NCBI GenBank assembly: GCA_903868595.1 | Contig: CAIPVV010000004.1 | Coordinates: 62,001 to 126,000, forward strand | Length of the DNA: 64,000 nucleotides | Direction: 5' to 3' | From: an uncultured Pseudomonadota bacterium | GTDB lineage: Bacteria; Pseudomonadota; Gammaproteobacteria; Steroidobacterales; Steroidobacteraceae | Shown here: positions 1-8,948 of the stretch, in pieces | Position numbering within the stretch: the stretch's first letter is position 1 | Layout: each line of letters begins with the position of its first letter | The notes under the pieces: model-generated | Told to the model about the DNA's origin: nothing | Databases searched by the model: none | What the model saw: the letters and a program-made list of their open reading frames with translations, nothing else | Made by a program: the position numbers and the translations under genes

Positions 1-711
1 TTCCTGCCGCAGCGATCCGACGCTATCGCCCAGCAGGATCGCGCACAGCCCGCGCCCGGTGCTGGCCACCAGCACCCTGCCCAGCGCGCAGGGTGCCGTG
101 GCGTACTGGATGTGCTCGCCGGCGCCGCCGGTCTTGCAGCGCGTGGCGGGCGTGCCGATGACGGCGGCCGACTCCTCGTAAAACGGGCCACTGGAGCCGT
201 AGCCGGCGGCAGGGAGCGCGTCGGTCACGGTGCCCGGGGCCGCCAGGCCCTGGCCGATGCGCTCGCGCCGACGCTGGGCGCGGTATTCGCGTGGCGTCAG
301 GCCGAGCGCCCTGCGGAACTGCCGCTGCAGGTGAAATCGACCGAGCCCGGCTTCCCGGCAGAGCGATTCCAGCGTGGGCTGGGTCTTCGCCGTCTCGAGC
401 CACCGGTACCGGCGCACGACGAGCGCGCTGCGCTGGTGGATCGCCGGCAGCTCCCGCGGATGGCCCAGAAGGCAGGCCCTGAAGCCCGCTGCCTCGGCGG
501 CAGCTGGGTTCGCGAAGTACTCGACGTGTTCCGCGCGCGGGCGGCGGGAAGGGCAGGAGGCACGGCAGTACACGCCGGTGGTGCGCAGGCCATAGACGAA
601 GGCCCGGTCGGCACGCCTGTCGCGGGCGAGGAGCGCCTGCCAGCGCTCGGCCGCCCTCGCAAAGCGCGTGCCGTGGCAGGGTGCCGGAGGGTTGCGGGAA
701 TCGGGCTGCAT
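1..711 (-). CDS. ada: Ada-type methyl-phosphotriester repair / transcriptional activator, partial
   Basis: Adaptive-response protein: its N-domain would take methyl groups from DNA phosphotriesters onto a Cys, an AraC-type HTH binds DNA, and a C-terminal domain repairs O6-methylguanine. The gene starts at 711 and runs off the left edge, so about 237 residues are visible. Residues 31-83 match the Ada zinc domain (TTGVYCRASCPSR, C49 and C53). The AraC-type HTH lies at about 105-150, and GSSGPFYEESAA followed by ALGRVLVAST marks the start of the methyltransferase domain. The fourth zinc ligand, normally in a CxxC, reads C80-L-L-G83, so a Cys is missing. The active-site PCHR region of the C-domain is outside the window. 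The start is the only ATG before the conserved region. The gene diverges from the MFS gene at 851. Identity is clear; activity of the N-domain is doubtful. Confidence 0.88.
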   Translation of the reverse strand, partial: MQPDSRNPPAPCHGTRFARAAERWQALLARDRRADRAFVYGLRTTGVYCRASCPSRRPRAEHVEYFANPAAAEAAGFRACLLGHPRELPAIHQRSALVVRRYRWLETAKTQPTLESLCREAGLGRFHLQRQFRRALGLTPREYRAQRRRERIGQGLAAPGTVTDALPAAGYGSSGPFYEESAAVIGTPATRCKTGGAGEHIQYATAPCALGRVLVASTGRGLCAILLGDSVGSLRQE

Positions 712-850
712 GGGGCCTCCATTGTCGGCGGCGCGGCGTTCTGCCGCCAGTTTCCCTGCAGCCTGCCGGTAGGCCGGCCGCGGCGCACGGCCCTATCTTT
801 TCCTGCCCCGATATTGCTACCTTGCGGACGGGTTTTGGCTAGGAAAAACA

Positions 851-2095
851 ATGACAACGACCGCCGACAAGGGCTCTGGCTACCAGACCCGCATGATGAT
901 CCTGCTGACGTTGAGCTTTGGCTTCGTCTTCCTGGATCGCAACGCCTTCAGCTACCTGGCGCCCTTCATTGCGCCGGAACTCGGGCTCAACTATTCCCAG
1001 ATTGGCTGGCTCACCTCGGCGCTGTCCTTTACGTGGGCGATCGGCGGCTACCTGATCAGCCGCTTCTCCGATTCCAGCGGCCGTCGCAAGTCCTTGCTGG
1101 TGGCGGCCTTCCTGGTGTTCTCGGTCAGCTCGGTCCTCAGTGGTCTCGCGCACAGCTTTGTGATGCTGATGGCAGCCCGCCTGATCATGGGCGTGGCCGA
1201 GGGCCCGATCCTGCCGATCTCCCAGTCGCTGGTGGCCCTTGAGACCAGCGAAGCGCGTCGCGGCCACGCGATGGGCGTCATGCAGAACTTCGGCAGCAAC
1301 TTCATTGGCAGCTTCGTGGCGCCGCTGCTGTTGATCGCGATCGCCGAGGCCTACAACTGGCGGGCGTCGTTCTTCGTGGCCGCCGTGCCGGGCCTGATCA
1401 TCGTGGTGCTCATGGCTAAGATGCTGCGCGAGCCGCCGAAGGCGGCGGTGGTGGCCGGAGCCGCCGTCGTGGCCGCCGACGAGGCCCACATGGGTCCGCT
1501 GGCGATGCTGGCCATTCGCAACATCGGCCTGAGCGTGCTCATCTGCTGCGCGATGGTGGCGTGGATGGTGCTGGGCTGGGCGTTCCTGCCCAAGTTCTTC
1601 ACGGACGTTCGCCACATCGCCCCGGGGGAGATGAAGTGGATCGTGAGCGTGCTGGGCCTGTCGGCCGCGGCCTTCGCCTTCGTCGTGCCACGGCTCTCCG
1701 ACCACTATGGCCGCAAGCCGATCCTGGTGATCTTCTGCCTCGTGGGTGCGCTGGTGCCGGCCGCGGCGCTGTACTTCCAGGGCTCCAACTACGGGCTCGC
1801 GGCGCTGATCTTCCTGGGCTGGTCGGCCAGCGGCGCGATCCCGATCTTCATGGCGACGATTCCCGCCGAGACGCTGCCGCCGCGCTACATCGCGACGGCG
1901 CTGGGCCTGGTGATGGGGCTGGGCGAGTTGATCGGGGGCGTGTCCGCCCCGTCGCTGGCCGGCATGGCGGCCGACCACTATGGCCTGCAGGTCACGATGC
2001 TCATCATGGGTGGCTGCGCGGTGGCCGGTGCGCTGTTGTCGCTGCTGCTGGTGGAAACCGCCCCGGCAAAGCTCGCGCGCCGCGCCGCCGCCTAG
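851..2095 (+). CDS. MFS transporter (organic acid/aromatic acid type)
   Basis: Twelve-helix major facilitator protein of 414 residues, the normal length for the family, in the inner membrane. The first cytoplasmic loop after helix 2 carries the MFS signature (SRFSDSSGRRKSLL, about residues 71-84), and the equivalent in the second half reads RLSDHYGRKP. A DRNAF motif sits in helix 1, as in anion:cation symporters of the AAHS/ACS type that import carboxylates and aromatic acids. The substrate cannot be read from sequence. It closely resembles the MFS protein at 38625-39875 (shared FLDRNA/FFDRNA, GVAEGPILPI/GIAEGPFLPI), so the two are likely paralogues. No partner gene adjoins it; the neighbours are ada (divergent) and rhlE. 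Confidence 0.88.
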   Translation: MTTTADKGSGYQTRMMILLTLSFGFVFLDRNAFSYLAPFIAPELGLNYSQIGWLTSALSFTWAIGGYLISRFSDSSGRRKSLLVAAFLVFSVSSVLSGLAHSFVMLMAARLIMGVAEGPILPISQSLVALETSEARRGHAMGVMQNFGSNFIGSFVAPLLLIAIAEAYNWRASFFVAAVPGLIIVVLMAKMLREPPKAAVVAGAAVVAADEAHMGPLAMLAIRNIGLSVLICCAMVAWMVLGWAFLPKFFTDVRHIAPGEMKWIVSVLGLSAAAFAFVVPRLSDHYGRKPILVIFCLVGALVPAAALYFQGSNYGLAALIFLGWSASGAIPIFMATIPAETLPPRYIATALGLVMGLGELIGGVSAPSLAGMAADHYGLQVTMLIMGGCAVAGALLSLLLVETAPAKLARRAAA

Positions 2096-2221
2096 GGCGG
2101 GAAGGCTGGTCGCGGTGGCGCCTGCGGGCGCCGCCGGGACGGCTCGCGCGGCCGGTAGCCGCTCTGGCGGGGGCGGCGCCGGCAAGTTTCGGGCCAATTG
2201 CCCCTGCGCGTCAGGTAGTTC

Positions 2222-2230
2222 TGGTATGCT
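2222..2230 (+). promoter_or_regulatory. Candidate extended -10 promoter of rhlE
   Basis: TGGTATGCT gives an extended -10 element (TGn plus TATGCT, 2225-2230). The only nearby -35-like hexamer, TTGCCC at 2198, is 21 bases upstream, which is too far, so the call rests on the extended -10 alone. A start near 2237 would leave a leader of about 140 bases before the helicase ATG, a plausible site for post-transcriptional or cold control. No reading frame was found between 2096 and 2377. Confidence 0.4.
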
Positions 2231-2377
2231 ACGCGCATCGAGTCCGGTCTAGCGCGGTCAGCGCGACCCCTCGTTTCGAGCCCTCAAAGCGCTTCGACTG
2301 ATTCACACGCTCGCTACTGACCGTCTCCCCCAGGCCTAGAGCCCGAGGGTTCCGCGAGCCTCAATACAAGGCTTTTC

Positions 2378-3733
2378 ATGAACTTTTCAGACCTCGGGCT
2401 TCGTCCCGAGCTAGTCGCTGCCGTGACCGAAAAAGGCTACACGGAACCCACTCCCATTCAATTGGCGGCCATCCCGGCGGTGCTCTCCGGTCGCGACGTG
2501 CTGGCCGGCGCCCAGACCGGCACCGGCAAGACCGCTGGCTTCGTCCTGCCCCTGCTGCAGAAACTGGTCGCCCGCGAAGGCCGCGAGCCGCGCGCGCTGA
2601 TCCTCACGCCGACGCGTGAACTGGCCGCCCAGGTGGCCGAGAGCGCGCAGTACTACGGCAAGAACACCAACCTGCGCACGCAGGTGGTCTTCGGTGGCGT
2701 CAGCGAGCGCCCGCAGATCGACAAGCTGCGCAACGGCTGCGACATCCTGGTCGCGACGCCGGGCCGCCTCATGGACCTGGTGGAGCAGGGGGCGACGTCC
2801 CTTGGCAGCGTGCAGGTCTTCGTGCTGGACGAGGCCGACCGCATGCTGGACATGGGCTTCATCCATGCCATCAAGCGCATCCGCACGCTCCTCCCCAAGC
2901 AGCGCCAAAACCTGATGTTCTCGGCGACCTACTCCGACGACATCCGCGACCTGGCCAGCAAGCTGCTGAACAACCCTCAAGGCATCGACGTCGCGCCGCC
3001 GAACAAGACCGCCGACAAGGTCGAGCAGACCGCCTACCGCGTCCCCAAGGACCACAAGCGCCACCTGCTGGCGCACCTCATCAAAGAGGGCAACTGGCAC
3101 CAGGTGCTGGTCTTCACGCGAACCAAGCACGGTGCCAACCGGCTGGCCGAGCAGTTGGAGCGCTACGGCATCAAGAGCGCCGCGATCCATGGCAACAAGA
3201 GCCAGGGTGCGCGCGTGCGGGCGCTGGAGGACTTCAAGGCCAACCGCATCGTGGCGCTGGTGGCAACCGAGGTGGCGGCCCGCGGGCTGGATATCAAGGA
3301 GCTGCCGTTTGTCGTGAACTACGAACTGCCGAACGTACCGGAGGACTACGTCCACCGCATCGGCCGTACGGCGCGCGCCGGCTCCACCGGGCAGGCGATC
3401 TCGCTGGTGTCACCGGATGAGACCACCTACATGCGCGACATCGTGCGCCTGCTGGGCAAGGACATCCCGGCGCTGCCCACCCCGCAGTTCGAGATCCGTG
3501 ACTTCGGTGCGGCCGCGGCTGCAGCCGATGCGGATCGCCCGCCGCGCCCGGCCCACGGTGGCCACGGCTCGCGCGGTCGCGGTGCCCCGCGCCAGAACGG
3601 CGGCGGTGGTGGTGGCAATCGCGCGCCATCCGTAGCCCCGGGCCGCGCGACCGGACAGCAGTCCGGCCGCGGCGCCGGCGGCGGTCAGTCCGCGACGCGC
3701 AGCTTCAAGCCGCGCCACTCCTCGGGTCGCTAG
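2378..3733 (+). CDS. rhlE: DEAD-box RNA helicase, RhlE type
   Basis: ATP-dependent RNA unwinding enzyme of 451 residues acting on ribosome assembly intermediates or mRNA. All motifs are visible in order: Q motif (FSDLGL...TPIQ, 3-28), Walker A AQTGTGKT (45-52), PTRELAAQ (78-85), TPGRL (127-131), DEAD (151-154), SAT (182-184), ARGLDI, and [10 protein letters not shown] near 330. After about residue 380 the protein becomes a basic Gly/Arg/Ala-rich tail of the kind that binds RNA non-specifically. The N-terminus and core fit RhlE better than SrmB, CsdA or RhlB. The last 29 bases overlap the convergent cheB-like gene. The long upstream leader suggests regulated expression. Confidence 0.93.
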   Translation: MNFSDLGLRPELVAAVTEKGYTEPTPIQLAAIPAVLSGRDVLAGAQTGTGKTAGFVLPLLQKLVAREGREPRALILTPTRELAAQVAESAQYYGKNTNLRTQVVFGGVSERPQIDKLRNGCDILVATPGRLMDLVEQGATSLGSVQVFVLDEADRMLDMGFIHAIKRIRTLLPKQRQNLMFSATYSDDIRDLASKLLNNPQGIDVAPPNKTADKVEQTAYRVPKDHKRHLLAHLIKEGNWHQVLVFTRTKHGANRLAEQLERYGIKSAAIHGNKSQGARVRALEDFKANRIVALVATEVAARGLDIKELPFVVNYELPNVPEDYVHRIGRTARAGSTGQAISLVSPDETTYMRDIVRLLGKDIPALPTPQFEIRDFGAAAAAADADRPPRPAHGGHGSRGRGAPRQNGGGGGGNRAPSVAPGRATGQQSGRGAGGGQSATRSFKPRHSSGR

Positions 3734-4361
3734 GCACCGGCGGAGGCCTCGCTGCCTCCTCCGTCGCCCAGGCTTCCAGCAGCCGGGCGATGGCCGAGAG
3801 CGAGAGCACCGCCGAGGGATGGGCGGTGCGGATCGCAACCAGCGGCATGTAGGGTGCCGTGGCGCCGTCCGGATCCTGAACCAGCGTCAGGACTCCGGCG
3901 GCGCCTATTTCCTTCAGTCCCTTCGCCCCATCGGCATTGGCGCCCGTGAGGATGATGCCCACCGTCCGGCGTCCCCAGGTATCGGCGGCCGACTCAAACA
4001 GCAGATCGATCGAGGGCCTGGCGTAGTTGACCAGCGGCCCGTCCACGAGCTCGAAGCTCTCGTCATGGCCCACGACCAGGTGCTTGCCGGCCGGTGCGAC
4101 GTATACCATGCCCGGGCGTACCGGCTCCCCGTCCTGCGCCAGGCGCAGCGGCAGCGGGCAGAGCGCATTGAGCCGTACCACGTATTCATCAACGCTAGCG
4201 GCAGGCAGGTGCATGACCAGCACGTACGCCGTCGTGCGGCAACGCAGGTGGGGCATCAGGGCCTGGAGGGTCTCCAGCGCGCCCGCGGAGGCGCCTATGA
4301 CCACGGCGTCGATATCGCGCCCGGGACGCAACAGGTCGATGTCATCGGAGGCCTGACTCAT
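3705..4361 (-). CDS. Stand-alone CheB methylesterase-domain protein
   Basis: CheB removes methyl groups from glutamates of chemoreceptors. This 218-residue protein has only the esterase domain and no N-terminal receiver. The catalytic triad can be placed: S25 in GASAG, H51 in VMHLP, and D144 in LTGANADGA. No cheR, receptor or other chemotaxis gene lies nearby, so its substrate may be a different methylated protein or an unlinked receptor. Lone CheB domains also occur in CheB/CheR-containing sensory kinases. The C-terminus ([15 protein letters not shown]) is a low-complexity tail whose coding bases overlap the 3' end of rhlE on the other strand. Confidence 0.85.
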   Translation of the reverse strand: MSQASDDIDLLRPGRDIDAVVIGASAGALETLQALMPHLRCRTTAYVLVMHLPAASVDEYVVRLNALCPLPLRLAQDGEPVRPGMVYVAPAGKHLVVGHDESFELVDGPLVNYARPSIDLLFESAADTWGRRTVGIILTGANADGAKGLKEIGAAGVLTLVQDPDGATAPYMPLVAIRTAHPSAVLSLSAIARLLEAWATEEAARPPPVPSDPRSGAA

Positions 4362-4651
4362 GCTTGATTGGATATACCACCGGGAGGCCTAGGACAATAC
4401 CGCAATCGCCAGCCGTCACGGCGCTGGCGACGGCCGCGTCGGGGGCGCTCGCCTGGCAGCGGAGGGAACACGCTGTAACGAAGGCGTGGTGTGCTTGGCC
4501 TGGACCCTTGGGAAGGCTTGGGCGTGGAGCACGGGCAGGTGGTTGCCGCAGCACTGCAATCCGGCCTAACGTCATCGCGACAGGGCAGGCGCCGGGGGTT
4601 GCCTGCAGGGGATCGCGGCGGCGGCAAGCCAGGTCGGCCTGATCGGATCGC

Positions 4652-5190
4652 ATGAACCCCTCTGCTGTCGAGGCGGTGCCCTATCCGGCGCCGGGCTCCG
4701 CCTGGTACGTCTGCGTGCGGTACCTGGCGTACACGCGGGCCTTCGTCGGACGGCAGATCCTGGCCTTCATCGTTGGCCGATCCGCGCGGACCTGCACCTC
4801 TGCGACTTGCAGTTCAGCCTGCTGCACGGGCTCGCGTTCGTGATCTTCTATCCGAGCGGGCCGATCGGCCTGGTGCAGGCGGCCCTGCAGGCGATCACGC
4901 CGGGCGGGATTCGCGCGCAGGTCCCTGCGGTGTATCTGCGGGTGATTCCAGTGGTGGGTCTGGCCAGGGGTCCGTCGCTCCTCGCCGCCGTGACGGACTG
5001 CCTGTTCCATGAGGATGCGGCAGTCGGCGCCTCGATCGCCGTGCTAAGTGCTACCGCGGCGGTTACCGGCCTGATCGTGTTCGGGCTGGGCCTCAACGCC
5101 TGCATGCGTAAGGCAGCGCCAGGCATTCATCCAAGATCGCCCGAAGGGGTTGACCATCCTGGGATCACAAAGCTTATGATCAAGGCTTAA
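4652..5190 (+). pseudogene. Remnant of an MFS transporter (C-terminal half), frameshifted
   Basis: Two successive frames together resemble the end of a major facilitator transporter. Frame one (4652 to about 4780) gives RAFVGRQILAFIVG, a loop-plus-helix stretch. Frame two (from about 4790) gives LQFSLLHGLAFVIFYP, then ALQAITPGGIRAQVPAVYLR and a hydrophobic stretch ending VTGLIVFGLGLNACMRK. The ITP-x-x-(M/I)R-x-Q-x-x-A-x-Y-L segment followed by a helix pair is typical of the tenth to twelfth helices of Spinster-like MFS proteins. The N-terminal half is absent. A small unrelated membrane protein starting at 4807 is a possible but weaker alternative. Positions 4362-4651 hold no recognisable gene. 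Confidence 0.6.
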
Positions 5191-5225
5191 GCGATGCGAC
5201 AAGTCGCCTGAATCGCTAGGTACAG

Positions 5226-5621
5226 ATGGCTCAGATTGATCTGCCTCGACCGCTGCATGAGTATTTCGCGTTTGCCGAGCTGGCCTCCACCCGCCACGGC
5301 CGCCGATTCACCATCACCTTCCCGTATTTCGAAGCGCAGCGACTCGATCGTTTGCAGTGGTGGTGGCAAGTGAGCACCGTGCAGGAACGCGTTGGCGGGG
5401 AGGCCGGGCTTGAGAGCCTGCGTCGCGAAGCCATCGAGCGCTTCCGCCTGCACATCGAACGCTGGCTGGTGACGAGCCAGAAACGCCTCTTCGATGGGAA
5501 CCCTTTCCCACGTCTGGGCGCGCAGGGTAGGGAGCTCGTGCCGGCCGTGGCCGAGCAGGCCGAGCCGGCGGCGACGAGCAACGTGGTCGCCTGGCCGGTG
5601 GATCGGGTGGCCAACGCCTGA
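5226..5621 (+). CDS. Hypothetical protein (131 aa)
   Basis: I do not recognise this gene. It encodes a soluble-looking protein with an aromatic-rich middle (DRLQWWWQVSTVQERVG, about 42-58), then an amphipathic Glu/Arg-rich helix (LESLRREAIERFRLHIERWL) and a Pro/Ala-rich end. Codon use is G/C at third positions, as in neighbouring real genes, and composition is not that of a shadow frame. No signal peptide or membrane segment is seen. It stands alone between the decayed MFS gene and the marR operon. Longer open frames on the opposite strand have Arg/Pro-rich, non-protein-like composition and were rejected. Confidence 0.5.
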   Translation: MAQIDLPRPLHEYFAFAELASTRHGRRFTITFPYFEAQRLDRLQWWWQVSTVQERVGGEAGLESLRREAIERFRLHIERWLVTSQKRLFDGNPFPRLGAQGRELVPAVAEQAEPAATSNVVAWPVDRVANA

Positions 5622-5770
5622 CCCTGCAGGCGGGGCCACGACGTGGGCCCCCGCGACCCGATTCCCCGTTCCTTGACCCGTCCTGGCGGGCCCTGGGCCC
5701 GCGGCGCCCGGCTTTCCCCACTGCGTCGTGGCTTTCCTGCCATTTTTCGACACAAACTCTTTCGGTCGGA

Positions 5771-5790
5771 ATATTTTCTAGCTAAACTAT
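5771..5790. promoter_or_regulatory. Inverted repeat, likely MarR operator
   Basis: The 20-base site reads as ATA-n-TTT-n6-AAA-n-TAT, a dyad with six matched pairs, in an AT-rich island 31 bases before the marR start. The central n6 contains TAGCT. A -10-like TATTCT overlaps its right end (5788-5793). Size, symmetry and position fit a MarR-dimer site that would repress the whole efflux operon from within its promoter. Confidence 0.6.
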
Positions 5791-5821
5791 TCTCGCTGCA
5801 ATAACTGCCCGGTAATGGTGC

Positions 5822-6352
5822 ATGTCACTGGCTCAGATCAAACAGGTCCAGGCGGGAATCGAGCGCGTCGCGGCGCGCATGCCGGAGGTCTCGGTCCTGG
5901 AGACCCTGACGTTTCGCGTGGCCACGATGCTGGGCCGGGAGCTCTCGGCCCGCATGGACCACTGGCTCAAGCCCGCAGGTCTCTCCGAGATTGAATTCCG
6001 CGCGCTGATCCACTTGTTCTCGCACGGTGAGGACCAGGCGCATCCCGGCAACCTGTGCGCGACGCTGGCGCTGAGTCCGGCCAACATCACCCGCGTCAGC
6101 GACGTGCTGGTGGAGCGTGGATTGATCACGCGCGTGCTCAGCGAGCAGGACCGGCGTCGCATGGTCCTGAGTATCACGCCCCAAGGCGAGGCGCTCGTGC
6201 GCCAGATGCTGCCCAGCATGTCCAGCTTTACCCACGAACTCTTCAAGGACTTCAGCCCGGCGGAGACGGCCCGCCTGCTGGAAGACCTCCAGCGCGTCTT
6301 TGGCGCGTTGGAGGCGTTGTCCCCCTACAAGCCCGCGGAGCAGACATCATGA
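5822..6352 (+). CDS. MarR-family transcriptional regulator
   Basis: Winged-helix repressor of 176 residues, a usual size for the family. The core runs from EIEFRALIHLFSHGED through LCATLALSPANITRVSDVLVERGLITRVLSEQDRRRMVLSITPQG: helix-turn-helix at about residues 78-100 and the DxRR wing at about 115-120. It is the first gene of an efflux operon (overlapping the next start by ATGA at 6349-6352), an arrangement typical of EmrR-like repressors that release DNA on binding a toxic aromatic compound. The dyad at 5771-5790 is its probable operator. Confidence 0.9.
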   Translation: MSLAQIKQVQAGIERVAARMPEVSVLETLTFRVATMLGRELSARMDHWLKPAGLSEIEFRALIHLFSHGEDQAHPGNLCATLALSPANITRVSDVLVERGLITRVLSEQDRRRMVLSITPQGEALVRQMLPSMSSFTHELFKDFSPAETARLLEDLQRVFGALEALSPYKPAEQTS

Positions 6353-7779
6353 GCAGGGCATCCGGCATCGCGCGAGTCCTGGCCCTGGCGGGCTTGGCCG
6401 CTGGGCTGACGGCCTGCGCGCTGCACACCCCGACGATCACCCGGCCCACGCTGCGCACCGACGTGCCGCTGGCCGCGACCAGCAGTCCCAGCGCGGCGGA
6501 GTGGCCCGCGGCGGACTGGTGGAAGACCTACGGCGACCCGACGCTGGATGCGCTGGTCGAGCAGGCACTGAAGGGCTCGCCCAGCCTCAGCGCCGCCGAC
6601 GCGCGCTTCACTTCGGCACGCGAGTCGGTGCGCCTGAGCGGCGCGGCGCAGGGCGTGCAGGTGGAGGCGAGCGGGGCGGCCGAGCGCCAGCGCCTGAGTG
6701 ACAACGGCATCTTCCCGCCCAAGTTTCTGGGCTTCAACTGGTACAACCAGGTCGACCTGGGCATCCGGGCCAGCTACAACTTCGACTGGTGGGGCAAGCA
6801 GCGGGCCGCGATTGCCGCCGCGGTGGATGAGTCGCGCGCGGCGCAGGCCGAGCTTGCGGCCGCAAGCCTGGTGCTCAGCGCCGCCGTGGCTGACAGCTAC
6901 TTCGGCTGGCAGGCGGACCAGCAGCGCCTCGGGCTGGCCCGCGAGCGACTGGCCCTGCAGGCTCGCCAGTCGCGCATCCAGGCGCAGCGCGTGAGCGCGC
7001 AGCTGGATAACAGCGATGCCACGCGCCTGCTCAGCCAGGACGAGGCGTCCACCCGCGAGTCGATCGCCGCGCTGGAGGGTTCCGCCCGGCTGCGCGTCGT
7101 GACACTGGTGGCGCTGCTGGGTGTCAGCCCGGATGAGCTGCCCCCGCTCACCGTGCGCGCGCTGCCCGAGGCAGCCGCGGCGCTACCGGAGTCGGTGCGC
7201 CTGGACCTGATCGCCCGCCGACCCGACATCACCGCCAGTCGCTGGCGCGTGGAGTCCGCGCAGCAGAACCTGGTCGGCGCGCGCGCCGACTACTTCCCGG
7301 ACGTGAGCATCCATGCGCTCGCCGGGCTGTCCAGCCTGCAGATCGGGAAGCTGCTGGAATCAGGCAGCGCGGTGCCTGCGCTGGGCGCTGCCATCCACCT
7401 GCCGTTATTCGACTCCGGCCTGCGCGAGGCCCGCTTCGGTGCACGCCAGGCGCAGGTGGCCTCTGCCGTCGCGGCCTATGACGAGACCGTCATCGGCGCC
7501 GCGCGGGAGGTGGCCACCGCAGCGTCCGCGGGCCTTGCCGTGGATGCGCAGCGTCAGCAGCGCGAGCTGCACCTGGCCTCGGCCCGGCAGCTGGTGGATG
7601 CCGCGGCCTCGCGGGTCCGTGCCGGGCTCACCGACGTTCGCTCGCAGCTGAGCACAAGCCTCGCCGTCAACACGGACCAGGATGCGCTCGCCCAACTGAA
7701 TCTCGCCGCTCTATCGGCTGATGTCGCCCTGCGCCGTGCGCTGGGCGGCGGCTTTGTCGCAAGGGAAGTAACGCCATGA
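6349..7779 (+). CDS. Outer-membrane efflux lipoprotein, NodT/OprM type
   Basis: Outer-membrane channel component of a tripartite drug exporter, 476 residues. The signal peptide ends in a lipobox (LTAC, Cys at about residue 23), so the mature protein should be lipid-anchored. The conserved ADWWKTYGDPTLDALV region and two repeated coiled-coil OEP domains follow (PDITASRWRVESAQQNLVGAR marks the second). The open frame extends upstream to 6055 inside marR, but the ATG at 6349 is chosen because it overlaps the marR stop and begins the signal peptide. It overlaps the membrane-fusion gene by 4 bases. Confidence 0.92.
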   Translation: MSRASGIARVLALAGLAAGLTACALHTPTITRPTLRTDVPLAATSSPSAAEWPAADWWKTYGDPTLDALVEQALKGSPSLSAADARFTSARESVRLSGAAQGVQVEASGAAERQRLSDNGIFPPKFLGFNWYNQVDLGIRASYNFDWWGKQRAAIAAAVDESRAAQAELAAASLVLSAAVADSYFGWQADQQRLGLARERLALQARQSRIQAQRVSAQLDNSDATRLLSQDEASTRESIAALEGSARLRVVTLVALLGVSPDELPPLTVRALPEAAAALPESVRLDLIARRPDITASRWRVESAQQNLVGARADYFPDVSIHALAGLSSLQIGKLLESGSAVPALGAAIHLPLFDSGLREARFGARQAQVASAVAAYDETVIGAAREVATAASAGLAVDAQRQQRELHLASARQLVDAAASRVRAGLTDVRSQLSTSLAVNTDQDALAQLNLAALSADVALRRALGGGFVAREVTP

Positions 7780-8945
7780 ACGAACCCGTAACCGTAGCGC
7801 CCGCCCCGATGAGCAAGCGCCGCAAGATCCTGAGCATCATCGCGATCGTATTCGCGGTCATAGGCCTGGGCTACCTGCTGCTGTCGCATTTCGTGCTGGC
7901 ACTGCGCGAACGTACCGATGACGCTTACGTGGCGGGCCATCAGGTGAGCATCTCCTCCCAGGTGGTGGGTACCGTCACCGAGGTGCGGGTCGACAACACG
8001 ACGCTGGTGCAGGCCGGGCAGGTGCTGGTGCGCCTGGACCCAACCGATGCCGCCACCGCCCTGGCGCGCGCCGAGGCGTCGCTTGCCCAGTCGGTTCGCC
8101 AGGTGCGCCAGCAGTCGGCGCTGGCCGGACAGTACGACGCGACGATCACCCAGCGGCGTCTGGAGCTGGCGCGTGCCGAGGCCGATGCCGCACGCCGTGC
8201 ACCGCTGGTGGCCGAGCAGGCGATCGCGGGCGAGGAAATGCGTCATGCCAAGGAGCAGGTGGAGCTGGCCCGCGCCGCGCTGGACCAGGCGCAGCGCCAG
8301 GCCGCCGCCGCGCATGCGCTGGTGGATGGTGCCAGCGTGCAGGAGAACCCCTTGGTGCTGGAAGCCAAGGCCCGCTACCGCGATGCCTGGATCGCCGCCA
8401 AGCGCAACGCGATCGTCTCCCCGATCCGCGGCTACGTCGCGCAGCGCAGCGTGCAGCTCGGCCAGCGCATCGCCGCGGGCCAGACGCTGATGACGGTGAT
8501 CGCGCTGGATGACCTGTGGGTGGATGTGAACTTGAAGGAAAGCCAGATCCGCAACCTGCGCCTGGGCCAGCCCGTGGAGATCCGCAGCGACCTGTACGGC
8601 AGCGATTCGCCGTTCCACGGCAAGGTCGTTGGCTTGGCGGCCGGCACGGGCGGCGCGTTCTCGCTGCTGCCGGCGCAGAACGCCTCGGGCAACTGGATCA
8701 AGGTCGTGCAGCGCGTGCCGGTGAAGGTGTCGCTGGATCCGGCCGAACTGGCCCAGCACCCGCTGCGCATCGGTCTCTCCACCCGCGCGACGGTGGATAC
8801 GCATGACCGCAGCGGCACGGTGCTGGCTGCAACGAGCGAGCCGGCCTCCAACCCCGCGACCGACGTGTACTCGGCGGACCTTGCGCAGGCCAATGTTGTG
8901 GCCGATGCGATCATCACCAAGCACAGCGGCGGGGCACAGCGCTAA
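7776..8945 (+). CDS. emrA: Membrane fusion protein, EmrA/HlyD family
   Basis: Periplasmic adaptor of 389 residues linking the inner-membrane pump to the outer-membrane channel. One N-terminal membrane helix (about 19-39) is followed by the barrel-sandwich/biotinyl-lipoyl half (RTDDAYVAGHQVSISSQVVG, typical of EmrA), a long coiled coil (about 90-190), the second lipoyl half (IVSPIRGYVAQRSVQLGQ) and a beta-barrel. It overlaps nodT by ATGA and sits 3 bases before emrB. Confidence 0.93.
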   Translation: MNEPVTVAPAPMSKRRKILSIIAIVFAVIGLGYLLLSHFVLALRERTDDAYVAGHQVSISSQVVGTVTEVRVDNTTLVQAGQVLVRLDPTDAATALARAEASLAQSVRQVRQQSALAGQYDATITQRRLELARAEADAARRAPLVAEQAIAGEEMRHAKEQVELARAALDQAQRQAAAAHALVDGASVQENPLVLEAKARYRDAWIAAKRNAIVSPIRGYVAQRSVQLGQRIAAGQTLMTVIALDDLWVDVNLKESQIRNLRLGQPVEIRSDLYGSDSPFHGKVVGLAAGTGGAFSLLPAQNASGNWIKVVQRVPVKVSLDPAELAQHPLRIGLSTRATVDTHDRSGTVLAATSEPASNPATDVYSADLAQANVVADAIITKHSGGAQR

Positions 8946-8948
8946 GCC

